DNA of 64,000 bases from Gigantopelta aegis (Eukaryota > Mollusca > Gastropoda > Neomphalida > Peltospiridae): assembly GCF_016097555.1 (NCBI RefSeq), contig NC_054702.1, positions 76,015,679 to 76,079,678 of the forward strand. Direction: 5' to 3'. This document shows, one piece after another, positions 1 through 12,050 of this stretch (positions are counted from its first letter, which is position 1; every line of letters begins with the position of its first letter). The notes beneath the pieces are model-generated. The model had not been told where the DNA came from, did not search any database, and saw only the letters and a list, made by a program, of their open reading frames with translations. Made by a program: the position numbers and the translations under genes.

Positions 1-1129
1 TTACCAATAAATCATTTTGTAATTCAGTACTTCTTGTATGTGTGAGTTTTTGTAGATACCCTTTGGACCGACTGTGTTACATTAAAATGTTGCTTACTAT
101 TTCACCTTTTGAAGAATATAGTTAGGCAGATAGGTGACCAATTTTAGTCGAGATGTTCACATTTAGCAGAAGGTGTGAAATTGGGTATATAAGGGTTTTC
201 TGAACACAAATTTAAATGGAAGCAAGTGATAAGGCTTTAAAAGGGCAAGGCTACTAGTTCAAAATCGCAGATGTTTAGAAAGGGTTGGTTAAATTACACA
301 AATTACATCAATTTTGAAATAATTGATATCTAATCCCAAAATAAAAATTATCCAAAAATGTTTTAGATTGTGTATTTTCACTAGTTGCTGCATTTTTAAT
401 AAAGTACATTAAAAATGTTTTATAGTAGTGTATTCTTAAAGTGAGGTTTATGAGGGTTGGTTACCAATCTGTCAATGCCATAGTATGGGAGTATACTTCA
501 GTTGCTGAAAGTACAGCTTTGATTTAGGCTTGTAGGAGTAGGCTGATCAAGGATTGTAGGAGTAGGATCATCTAGGATAAAAAGTACCTGAGCAGTATGT
601 TTGATTATATTTTTTTGCACAGCCAGATAGAGACTACATAATAACCGAACTTCTAAAATGTTCACTATAATAACCTTTTAATTGGCCCAGAATTCATTAG
701 TAATAATTCAACATTCCAGTTGTTAAATAATAATGTCATTGCGTATGTGTCAGAGGTTACATGAACATGACTCGGTATGAGCACACACGAACAATGTAAT
801 AGTAGTCTTTATTGGAAGCTTTATATTTACGGGTACTGTATAATTTATTACCAAAAAGTCAATATATCCAAAGTTAAAAGTATTACACAAAACGGCAGAG
901 ACAGCACATTCCCAACTGGCAAATGACCTACATTTGTTTTCTTAGGTATGTCTATTTTTGGCCGAAATCTTGATGATAAAAAAACGATAACTACAGCTGT
1001 CAATTTTTAGTTTACTTTTGAGTCACATGTAGACATAACGATAGTCTTTAAAGATAAATATCTATGACAGTACAGTCAAGTATGTGCAAAGTAATAGCTC
1101 GCCAACTGCTAATGGGGTGCCCGAGTTCA
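1..1129. other. AT-rich intergenic DNA, nothing recognised
   Basis: No open frame of note, no repeat I recognise and no splice-flanked coding similarity. It lies upstream of the first SINE cluster. Confidence 0.5.
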
Positions 1130-1700
1130 TGGGTGCTGAATCACTGTACAAGTGTCGTGTGGCCTATAAAAGATCCCTTGCTGTTAGTGGTAAAATATAG
1201 CGGGTTTTCTCTGATGACTACATATCAGAAGTACCAAATGTTTGACATTCAATAGCCAACCGGCCTCGGTGGCGTCGTGGTAGGCCATCGGTCTACAGGC
1301 TGGTAGGTACTGGGTTCGGATCCCAGTCGAGGCATGGGATTTTTAATCCAGATACCGACTCCAAACCCTGAGTGAGTGCTCCGCAAGGCCCAATGGGTAG
1401 GTGTAAACCACTTGCACCGACCAGTGATCCATAACTGGTTCAACAAAAGCCATGGTTTGTGCTATTTGGGAAGCACAAATAAAAGATCCCTTGCTGCCTG
1501 TCGTAAAAGAGTAGCCTATGTGGCGACAGCGGGTTTCCTCTCAAAATCTGTGTGGTCCTTAACCATATGTCTGACGCCATATAACCGTAAATAAAATGTG
1601 TTGAGTGCGTCGTTAAATAAAACATTTCTTTCTTTTCCAATAGCCAATGATTAAGTAATCAATGTACTCTAGGGGTGTCGTTAAATAAAACGAACTTTTT
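1130..1700 (+). repeat. SINE (tail-B family), split by a later SINE
   Basis: The body (AAAAGATCCCTTGCTG, then TTTGACATTCAATAGCCA) runs to 1249 and resumes at 1648 with the rest of the tail (GTGTCGTTAAATAAAACG). The interruption is the SINE at 1260-1637. The head is missing or decayed. Confidence 0.75.
1260..1637 (+). repeat. SINE, head 2 / tail A, full length
   Basis: It starts with a tRNA-like head (CCGGCCTCGGTGGCGTCGTG, B-box-like GGGTTCGGATCCC), continues through the shared central domain and ends in the tail GTTAAATAAAACATTTCTTT. A perfect 10-bp duplication CAATAGCCAA flanks it (1250-1259 and 1638-1647). It landed inside an older tail-B SINE. Confidence 0.9.
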
Positions 1701-1744
1701 TAAACACGGATACTTTGCATAAGCGTACAAGCCCCTAGTTCTGG

Positions 1745-1977
1745 AGCAAAACCTCAAATTCGGGAAGAAATGGAGAAATATTCGGGTAAAGTTAGCTAAC
1801 CTGAGACCATTTTACCATGTATTTCCATCATTCTACCTTAAAAATTAGTTGTAATCCATGTAAAAATGCGCAGTGATTCGTTTGTAACCCTATATTGCTG
1901 TTTGGTAGTAATGCTTATACGAATAAATGTTATTCAGGAATGGGCATTTTCGTTTAATATGGGCAAAAATCAGCCTC

Positions 1978-2010
<33 letters not shown>

Positions 2011-2045
2011 TTACAAAACTGGGAGCCCGTACGCCTATGATGCTC
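1745..2045. repeat. Dispersed repeat with poly-C core, copy 1
   Basis: Contains about 30 C at 1980-2010. Its flanks (wording such as TTGTAATCCATG and GGGCATTTTCGTTTAAT) recur in reverse orientation around 21600-21780 and more weakly at 3850-4010. Confidence 0.6.
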
Positions 2046-2609
2046 CTGGTGGTTTACCACTAAACAGGCATCTTCAATTTTCCTATTATGCATTTTGAAA
2101 TCTTCCAACCTGAACTATTTCTCACAACCTCCTAATAAAGTGTTGCAAATAGCACCATGAGTACAATAATGCTATTACATGCTGCTCTTTGTTATCGGCA
2201 AAGTCGCCACAAAATCCTCTTTCAAGGTACAGGCATAGAGTAAAAGTGTGTCATTGGAAGACATTCAAGTACATTTTCGTCCACTATATCGCTGTGATGA
2301 CACGGTCCGTGGTTTTCTGGTCTAATCAGTGCTACATGATGGAGGAATATGTGGTGGTGTGGCTAGTCTATAGGAAAATGCTTATTTAAAAGACCCTTTG
2401 TTGTTATTCGTTAAGCGTATACATGTCATTTGGTGGCAACATGTTTCCTCTCGCACACTCTAGACCCTTCCTCTCAATTTCTGATATTTACCAAGAATTA
2501 TTAAAGAGTGGCAGTCTTCTGAAATCTTCACGCCAATCGTCAGCAATGTCGGTTTTTCTAAACCAAATAATGACAGCATGGATACATTAAAAAGTTTTCA
2601 TAGTGGTGT

Positions 2610-3052
2610 ACGTTGTACACATTTTAATTATGATTATACAGTATTGGAAATATGGTTACGGACCACAGATTATTAGAGAGGAAACCTGCTGCATCATTTT
2701 AATTATGGTTATACAGTATTGGAAATATGGTTAAGGACCACAGATTATTAGAGAGGAAACCTGCTGCATCATTTTAATTATGGTTATACAGCATTGGAAA
2801 TAAGGTTAAGGACCACATATTATTAGAGAGGAAATCTGCTGCGACTACTCCATGGGCGCTTTTTTGACTAGCAGCAATGGATCTTTTATATGACATCCTT
2901 CAGACAGAATAGTACATACCACGGTCTTTGTTACACCAGTTGTGGAGCACTGGCTGGAACAAGAAATGGCCTAATGTTCCACCGACGGAGATCGATCCCA
3001 GACTGACCACGCATCAAGCGAGCGCTATACTATTTGGCTTCGTGCCGTCTCT
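2610..3052 (-). repeat. Old SINE, head 1 / tail A, with internal 75-bp triplication
   Basis: Diverged tail-A body and head 1 (head at the right end). The segment beginning ATTTTAATTATG occurs three times in tandem at 2621, 2696 and 2771, an exact 75-bp period, covering ATATGGTTAAGGACCACAGA and GAGAGGAAACCTGCTGC. Confidence 0.8.
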
Positions 3053-3849
3053 CGTACAAATGTAAGTCACCATTGCAAAAAGTAAATAGGGCAAGAAAAT
3101 TGCATTTCGCTTTTGAAATCATAAAACTGAATACCTCGCAATCAGGTCCTCCCTACAAATATTGTTTGCAAATTAAACTGAAGTAGCATCTGCTGCACAT
3201 TGGGTCTGTGTGAGAGAGAATAGCTGGCTCCCAATATGAATATATGCTGTCATAGATACCCAACTTGAACATAAACTTGTGAAATGTACCTTCAAAAATA
3301 ATAACTCATTTGGCACATGGAACTGCTATAAATACTTATACTTATTATTCACACAGTTGTGCCCACGTAATAGGCAATGTGTTAAAATATCCATGTGGCA
3401 TTTTTGCTTTTTCTGCAGTTTACTGAATTTAAAATAGTACATTTAACCTTTTGTTGCTAAATTGTACCGTCCGAATGAACCATATTAACGCAACTGAAGT
3501 ATAATGTGCACTGATAAAAAAACATATTTTGTATTTTTTCTTTAAGATAGCATCTCTTAAAACACACATGCAAACACATTCAAAAGTTTATATTACAATA
3601 ATATTTTATAGAGATACCGAAGGAATTTCAAAATGTATATAATTTGCACATTATGTCTAACCTACAAACAATTGTACTTTTGATCTAGTAACATTGTCCG
3701 TATTACTTGCTTTTCTTTAAATTTGGATTCAGCATATCTTAAAACCTTTACCTGTATACCAAATTTCATACTTTCTGTCAGATGTGCACATATTTTGTAT
3801 TTATCCGCCCTACTAATGTCTTTAATCTCAACTGATCATAAGCATACAG

Positions 3850-4010
3850 GTTCCCATTTTGGTAGGTTTGCAGGCTGAGGTTTGCACGAATTAAAAAGAA
3901 ATGTTCGAATCTGGATAACAACATTTATTGATATTTGCATTATTATCAAACAGCTATGTAATGGAGAATGTACGAGGGGGTGTAGATTTACACTTCCGAG
4001 TGCATTTTCC
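3850..4010. repeat. Probable diverged copy of the poly-C repeat family
   Basis: Shares CGAATCTGGATAAC and the following layout with the copy near 21640-21700. It is interrupted by its own sequence drift and has no long C run. Confidence 0.4.
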
Positions 4011-4340
4011 AACTTCATCCATTATTCATTAAAAAAAAATCCGTCATGCATGAACTTTTCACACTTTCGAATTCTTCTCCAAAACTACATGATCAATTCC
4101 AACCACATTTTGTGGGAAGTTTCCTAATTGGCACATTGATCGAAATGAATTTGTAAATGTTGGTCTTTCTGACCCCCAGCCCCCACCCCCCCTCCCCTCC
4201 CACACACACACCATGGGCCTGAAACGGGTCTGCGAGTTTAAAGACCACATAGATGAGAAATGAAACCCGCTGTCGCCATTCTGTGGACTAACACAATTCG
4301 ATTAGCATCAACGTTCTATTTTTGATATATGTATCATTTC

Positions 4341-4548
4341 CAGGGGCGTAGCGTGATCTGGACCTGGGGGGGGGGGGGGGGGGTTCGAATATGAACCAAG
4401 TGGACCTTTTTCTATTTTGTTTTTGCACCACCAGAAACTCCATATGTATAAACCTGTATGTTTTATTTCTGATAGCGGACCATTTGCTTCAGCGGGCGGG
4501 GGGTGGGGGGGGGGGGGTCCGTCCGAACCCCCCTAGCCTACGCCCCTG
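4341..4548. mobile_element. MITE-like element, ends CAGGGGCGTAG, 5-bp duplication
   Basis: The left end CAGGGGCGTAGCG and right end CCTACGCCCCTG are inverted repeats about 208 bp apart. ATTTC lies directly outside both ends (4336-4340 and 4549-4553). Two poly-G tracts lie inside. There is no coding capacity. The ends resemble hAT-type termini; the superfamily is not certain. Confidence 0.65.
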
Positions 4549-5407
4549 ATTTCACAGAGATTGCATATCATATTATCTGGATTATTAGATGACATCCATA
4601 CCAGTATTTCTTACACACCCATTTTAACGAAGCACTCAACACATTTTATTTACGGATATATAGTTCTGAGAGGTGTGATTGACTGTTTCGAGGTCATGAC
4701 CTAAGTGTCCATAGTAACCATAAACACCTGATGTCATTTGTTTATATGCCGTCATTAATTGTCACATGTTCAACATAATGTTCAGCCTTTGTTTGTGATG
4801 TAACGATTTAAAACACACTTGTAATATAAATGGTCTCACGGGTACTCGTTCAGTATTATCTATATCATGGATAGAAGCTCATTTTCTCACATACCATTGC
4901 CTAGCGGTTATCCCGAGAATTCAACGATAAAAGAACTAGATGGGTATTTGGACAGTTAACAACGCTCATTACGTAATGGGCGTATTGTCCAAATGTCCGT
5001 CTAGCTGTCTTACCGTCAGAGTACTCGGGCTACATACCTGTCAGATATGGAAAGATATTTAACACACCATACACAGTATTTTTCATTTAAATATTAAGAT
5101 CCTTTTATTTATTTTTTTGAACATAACATAACTCAGTGTACTGGAGCAAATAGATAACATGTTATAAATGTACTGAGTCACAGGTTGGACATGTACCTGC
5201 TCTAAATGTTGATGTGCAAAAGCAGACACTGACGATCTTATTGCAGAGTGTATACCACCAAATCAAATCCCATAGATAGTAAATGTGGCTAAAGCTGCTA
5301 CCTGCAACGTATCAGTCAACATACATACACACCATGGATATAAATACTACAATTAATGAATATTTGTTACTACATAATTATACAAATTTGTCGGTAAACA
5401 TACATTT

Positions 5408-5460
5408 TTGCATTCATTCATGCATTCATTCATTCATGCATTCATTCATTCATTCATTCA
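5408..5460. repeat. CATT-type microsatellite
   Basis: Tandem CATTCATTCATG units. Confidence 0.9.
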
Positions 5461-5818
5461 AGACTTGTGAGGTTAGTTTCTTTGCATTTTATATTCACGT
5501 TAATTTTGGAAGTGTTAACTGTTCAAGTTACTCTTGCAATGTGTAACTGGGTTAGTAGTTGAATACAGAAGCATACAGTTAAAATTTTAATTTTCCCTAA
5601 CTTATTTTTAACGAGCATATTTTCAACGTAGAATTTAAAAGTGTTTTACTAATTATATTGTTCTACGTTTTTGTTTTTGTTTTATTTTGTACTACGAACA
5701 GAGTTGAATACAGTTGAAATTAAAACTTTTGTAATTTGTAATTTTGTAATGGGATTTTCATTATATTGCCTGGACTGTATCGTTTTTGTCCCAATTCGAA
5801 GATTTATTCTATTACTTG

Positions 5819-5836
5819 GGGGGGGGGGGGGGGGGG
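5819..5836. repeat. Poly-G tract
   Basis: Run of 18 G followed by C. The surrounding 4560-7160 holds mainly low-complexity DNA, with a T-rich stretch at 5920-5965, a poly-C/CT tract at 6443-6500, and no gene that I can see. Confidence 0.9.
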
Positions 5837-6169
5837 CAGTTGACCTGACCCTTGCTATGTTAGCTTCACACACTGTCGATGCCTGTGTGAAATATTTGCA
5901 TGGGTTGTTATTGTTTTGCTTTCTTTTCTTCTTCTATTTTTTTTTCTTCTATTTTTTTTTTTTTTTAATTTTATGTTCCAACTTTTTTCGTACACTGGAT
6001 ATTGTTCTTTCTTTGACACTTTAATCACGGTGTAAAAATGTGATGTCGGGCGCATGTGAAGTTGGGGTCTAGGGGGAGGGGGGGGTATAATCTAGCTCGT
6101 CTGTTATATCTTAGCTATAATCAGACCAGTGCTAGTGGATACACGAGCTAAAGTGGTTGATGTTGATGC

Positions 6170-6285
6170 CATACCCCCCCCCCCCCAATAAAACCTTTTT
6201 TAAAACTGTAATAAATTTTATAAAATCATACATACATACACAGTGTGTCAACCTCCAGTATAAAATTCTGGCTACGCCAGTGGTA
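6170..6285. repeat. Fragment of a MITE-like element
   Basis: The right end GGCTACGCCAGTG is the reverse complement of a CACTGGCGTAG-type terminus like those at 13147 and 45755. The left end is not visible beyond a poly-C tract. Confidence 0.35.
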
Positions 6286-6442
6286 TTAACACACAATTAG
6301 AATAATATAATAATTATAACACAGGAGGGTCTTGACTGGAGAGTAACGTTAATGGGGAGGGGCCGAGAATAAGAACATTTGCTTGAGCATACGCGCCGGT
6401 AATAGTGATACTATAATTTCCCTCATGTGCATGCTCTCGCTG

Positions 6443-6455
6443 CCCCCCCCCCCCC

Positions 6456-6500
<45 letters not shown>
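6443..6500. repeat. Poly-C plus CT microsatellite
   Basis: About 14 C, then TTT, then about 20 CT units. Confidence 0.95.
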
Positions 6501-6503
<3 letters not shown>

Positions 6504-7161
6504 ATTCGTCAGATTTCGAAAGCTGCAAATAAATAAAAATGAGAAGCGATTTCAAACATGATAAAACTCACTTCAGATCATACATGATGTGGTCTTTTCC
6601 CCCCGTTAAAACGATCTTTATCGAGATATCTGTACAGTTTGTACAGGCACGTCGATACAATGATGAAGCCGATAAAACAAATTATACTGTCCACAACCTA
6701 CTGCAATGCAATTTTTAATTGGTATTTTAGTAGGAGAATACTTTTGATATTGGCGCTTTTTACACGTATCTTTACAGCTATAACTGATTTATAATTCATT
6801 TGTTCGACTTGCTAATTCAAATATAAATATGGTTCTATTAATAGATCACACCGAAAGACCTGTTTGATCTGCTGCAATTTTAAATAACAGCAATCTTAAC
6901 ACACAGTTCAGTAAACTGCATATCGTATACTATTTGATTTATTCAAATAAAATACTATAAGAAAAGGTGGTGCGTGTAACAACTCGTTCTCAGTGATTGT
7001 CAGTGTGCCATGAACCGTTTCTGTAGTTCATTTGGTGGAAGCCAGTTTCGATTCGTTTTATCATTTCCGTACCAAAACCATTCAGATAATTAAGCACGCT
7101 GCAATAGCTAGTTCTACTTCTCGTTGGAGGATTGACTTTCAACGAAATACTTGAGCGATGA

Positions 7162-7168
7162 TATAAAA
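7162..7168 (+). promoter_or_regulatory. Candidate TATA box of PNP
   Basis: TATAAAA lies about 250 bases before the PNP start codon. A transcription start near 7190-7195 would leave a 5' UTR of roughly 225 bases. Position and sequence fit; there is no expression evidence. Confidence 0.4.
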
Positions 7169-7419
7169 CCGGAACGTTTTCAAGGGCACTGAGGACAGGC
7201 AGGGTTTGTTGTGCTATCAGTTAACGGATGCACACGTTATAACTGCCAACAGTGGTGATATATAACTGACCAATACATCGATTGCTGTTCCATGTTCTAT
7301 TCTGTAACCTGCCAAGTGTGACTGCTGGTTGTGGCTGAGTTTTTAGAAACATTAGCAGCGGTCTTCCATTGATTGAGAAACCCGCCTGTTCGTTGGTTCC
7401 AACTGTTTGAGTGTTCACC

Positions 7420-8918
7420 ATGGCAGCTCGTCAGATGTCTGTATCGTCGGAAAATGCCGAACAGGAAATGGATTATTTACGTTTTGGGTAAGATGTCTAA
7501 CAGTATTATTGTACTAATTAGGCTTATTATGGATTAGATTTCTGTGACTTTTCTCAGACCCAATGAAAGTTCAATCAGAGGACATATCGCAGCGGCCTCT
7601 CTATAGAGGTCATACTACTAATAGTAGTAGAATCAGAAACGCTGTTTTGTTTACTGTGGAGTATCAAAAGTTTCTTGAGGTGGGGTGGGGGTGCGAGTGG
7701 CAATATGTCATCAAGGTATACAGTTAAAGATTATTTTGTTTAACGACACCACAAGAGCACATTGATTTATTACGGTCAAGGTATAGTCCTAAGCCTTGTT
7801 CATTTATTCTATTTATCGCTCCAGCCAGTGCACCACGACTGGTATATCAAAGGCCGCGGTATGTGCTATCCTGTCTGTGGGATGGTGCATATAAAAGATC
7901 CCTTGCTGCTAATCGAAAAGAGTAGCCCATGAAGAGGCGACAGCGGGTTTCCTCTCAATATCTGTGTGGTCCTTAACCATGTCTGACTCCATATAACCGT
8001 AAATAAAATGTGTTGAGTGCGTCGTTAAGTAAAACATTTCTTTATTTGTTCTTTTATACTTATTTTTGTGCTTATATCCAATTACGGTTGAAGCACGCTG
8101 TCCTGGGCACACACCTCAGCTATCTGGGCTGCTTGTCCAGGACAGTGGGTTAGTGAGAGAAAAGTCACTGTAGTGGTCTTACACCAGTCGTTGGGAGCCG
8201 GTACCGGGCTGCGAACCCAATACCTACCAGCCTTATGTCCGGTGGCTTAACCACGACACCACCGAGGCCGGTTAATCACAAGCCAGGCAAGAAAGATATT
8301 TATGGTTATGGATTGAAAAAATCTAAAAATCTATTAGCGCTCACTCCATCCCTGACCTGAGGATAATTAGGTATTAATTAAGATAAGACTGAACAGGATG
8401 CTGTAGCTAAGCCTATAAATAATATAGTAGTGATTTACACTACAGAGGCCGTTCAACAATAATAGTCCGTTTGCATCTTTAAAAGGAAACCGATGAATTG
8501 AAATATAATCAACTATATACTAAATAATGCTAAAACTCATATAAAAACATGTTATTATGTTTTAAATCCATACCAAGTCATAATTACATGTTTTACAAAA
8601 AACGTTCTAGGTAAATAAAAAAAGTTTCTTAATAAATAACTATCAAATTATATAGATTTGCAATTTGATGGTAATTATTTGTTAAGAAAATATGATTTAA
8701 AGCTCCTGGCAGTATCCACTTCCAATCGTTATCACACACCACGGCCTTTGATATACCAGTCGTGATGCACTGGTTGGAACGAGAAATAGGTCAATGGGCC
8801 CACCGACGTGGATCGATCCCAGTCCGAACGTGCATCAAGCGGGTGGTTTACCACTGAGCTACGTCCCTCCCCGTGTCTGCAATAAAAACAATCTGATTAA
8901 AATCAGCTCCACTGGCCT

Positions 8919-8981
<63 letters not shown>

Positions 8982-9372
8982 CAGTGGGGCTGATTTTAAT
9001 CAGACTGCAATAAAAGTGGCCTATATAATATTTTATAAAATAGGTCTACCAACTGATTATAGACAGCGCCGTAGGCCCTAACAAGCCTAAAATCAGTGGG
9101 AAGGAAAGAAATGGTTTATTTAACGACGCACTCAACACATTTTATTTACGGTTATATGGCGTCGGACATATGGTTAAGGACCACACAGATATTGAGGGAG
9201 GAAACCCGCTGTCGCCACTTTATGGGCTACTATTTTCGATTAACAGCAAAGGATCTTGTATATGCACCATCCCATAAAAATAAGTGGGATGTCGGTACAA
9301 ACAGCATAACATGTAACATAGGATCTTCTTAGAGTAAAACAACAACAACAACAACAACACTGTTTTCTTATT

Positions 9373-9412
<40 letters not shown>

Positions 9413-11984
9413 ACACACACAAGTGGTACGGCCATGCCGTACCTCTTTGAATCCTACGTACCGGCCGTACCGTCTGCGCCGCCCTGCAAATAGAAACAAG
9501 CCGAGTAACTGTAAACCACCCGTCTAGTCCCTCCATATTCTTTGTATTACTTGCCTCAGCCATCTGCGTTTTGCTAGTAGTTATGTGAATTATTTAAGTT
9601 CAAGTGGTTTAACGTGCGTATTCAAAGCAAGCTGTTATAACACACGCCTGTCATGGGCGCAAGTTTTGATTACTGCCAGCTCTTCTGTCCAGGACAGGAT
9701 TATGTGTAGTACTTTTACCTAAATATATAGTGAAAATCAAACCGATCCTTTGCGAGGCCTCTTTAGACCAATTTGACCTCCATGTTTGTTGTTTTTCTCC
9801 ACATTTTAATCATTTTAACATTTGTTGTTAACAGGAATAGTAAAAATGGCTTATGCTCAGATTGATTTATATGAACCAGGGTAAGTGGAAGTAATAATAA
9901 ACTATGATTATGTAAGTACAGGAAAACAATTTTCATCGTAGGATTCATTAATTTGTCAGCGGGTTACAACGCATACCAACTACCTGGAGTCATGACCCAC
10001 AATGGTGTTATCATATTACTGAATGGATTTGGAGAGATAGCCACCTGCTGCTCTATCAAACAGAAGGCATCCGATGTGTGTTTTCTGCATTATTGGAGTG
10101 ATAGTGAAAATAGTTAAAGCACATTATTAAATCAGTATTTTCTTTTTGAAAAAGGAGAAAGCCTAATTTTTGTTTTTTATTTTCCAAAACAAAACGCATC
10201 CCACGTATCACCTACATTTTGTAATCTTCATGAAATCCTATATTGGCCCTACGTGCCTGAATATAGTGTCATATGAAGTTAAACGCGAATTAAGGCATAT
10301 GCCTGTCCAAATGAGCCTACAATAAAATGTTGTATACCTATTACGTACATGTATAAAAATAATCAGTTTTAATAGCAATAACAAACAATATTGCGTAATA
10401 AATTTTTTTAAAAGAAGAAGAAATCTGATGAAAAGAATAGTGAGAGCCTAACACTAAGAACTGACTCTACTGGTGTAAACAAAGGTCTGGCTATTTTTGT
10501 AACCCCCATCCCCTATGAGAGAGGGCTAGCAACGTTTAAACTGGGCATCTAGGGGAGGACCCACTATGTGATTACAGTATTCAGTAGTGTTTAACATGCC
10601 TATATACAATAGCAATCTTCTCCAGAAGAGGGGCAAAACGTAGCCCAGTGGTAAAGCGCTCACTTGATGGCCGGTCGGTTTAGGATCGATCCCCGTCGGT
10701 GGGTCTGTTGGGCTATTTCTCGTTCCAGCCAGTGCACCACGACTGGTATAGCAAATACCGTGGTATGTGTTATCCTGTCTTTGGGATGGTGCATATAAAA
10801 GATCCCTTACTACTAATGGAAAAATGTAGCGGGTTTCCTCTCTAAGACTATATGTCAAATTACCAAATGTTTGACATCCAATAGCCGATGATTAATAAAT
10901 CAATGTGCTCCAGTGGTGTCGTTAAACAACACAAACAAAATTAACATGCCTATAAACAATGGCAATCTTCCTCAGAAACGCCCAGTCGATTGCTGAACAC
11001 GATTTTAAATTACAGGGTAGTTTGATACTGAGAGGTTGGGATTTGCTTACGGTTTGAAACAAAAGTCAAGCATATAGTATTACATCGGAAATAGTTGAAT
11101 AATTAACAATTCAGCCAAAGCATTCCAAATGCACTCTGTACGATACCTACTGTTTTCAAATTGGCATAATTCAGCCTGTGATGTGTTGATTGGCATCCAT
11201 GGATCCTTTTCCTTGGATCCGCACCTGCCACTCACTCTCTAACATTACCCAAAACTTTTGTCAACATACCTTCCCATTTCACCGTCACCACGCATTATTG
11301 ATTCTAAAATCAGTATCAATATGGTACTATCTTAAATGGCTCCCCATAATGTAAGTTTTTCACTGGCGAGGTTTGCACCCTTCAAATGAATGTAGCATAC
11401 CTATGAACTAAATCCCGCTAAATTTCCTTGTATTCGAATACGAATACGAATATGTTTATTTGGATTGCCGATCATTTCACAGCGTGTTCCAAACACAAAT
11501 ACATTGCAATGCATATACACGTACATATACACATTCAGTGAAAACGACAAAAGCATGCTATCTAAACCGAGTTACTTCTGTTCATGTCTAAACCAATTCA
11601 AGAAATATTTTGTCATTTGCTGCATCACTGCTAAGACTGGTGTTTTGCCAAGGTGTCTAATAACGAGTAGCTAATGACAAGGCCATTATAACTGAAGCTG
11701 TATGTGATCGACGGATCCAGAGGGGTTCTGTGTGTGCTGAGTTTCATCCCACCAAAGCCCTACAAATGTTCTAACGAACGAATAACGAATTCCTAATCAG
11801 TTTGCCCAAAACAACAAAATGGTTGAAAACAAAAGCAGCATTTATATGAGAAGAAGTGCATCATATACTTGTGTATGTCAGTACCAGTTGAAATAAAATT
11901 GTTTTGTATAAAAAAGAAAGAGAAAAAACTTAGAAACTTAGCGATATTAATATGTTGTAGTGAGTGTAAAAAGTGGATAGCGTC

Positions 11985-12050
<66 letters not shown>

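Noticed and set aside
5671-6024. 117-codon open frame with Gly and Phe runs
   Set aside because: Built from poly-G and poly-T tracts; no splice-supported homology.
10628-10720. tRNA gene suggested by A- and B-box-like sequence
   Set aside because: It is the head of a SINE; no complete cloverleaf, and the same head recurs with target duplications.
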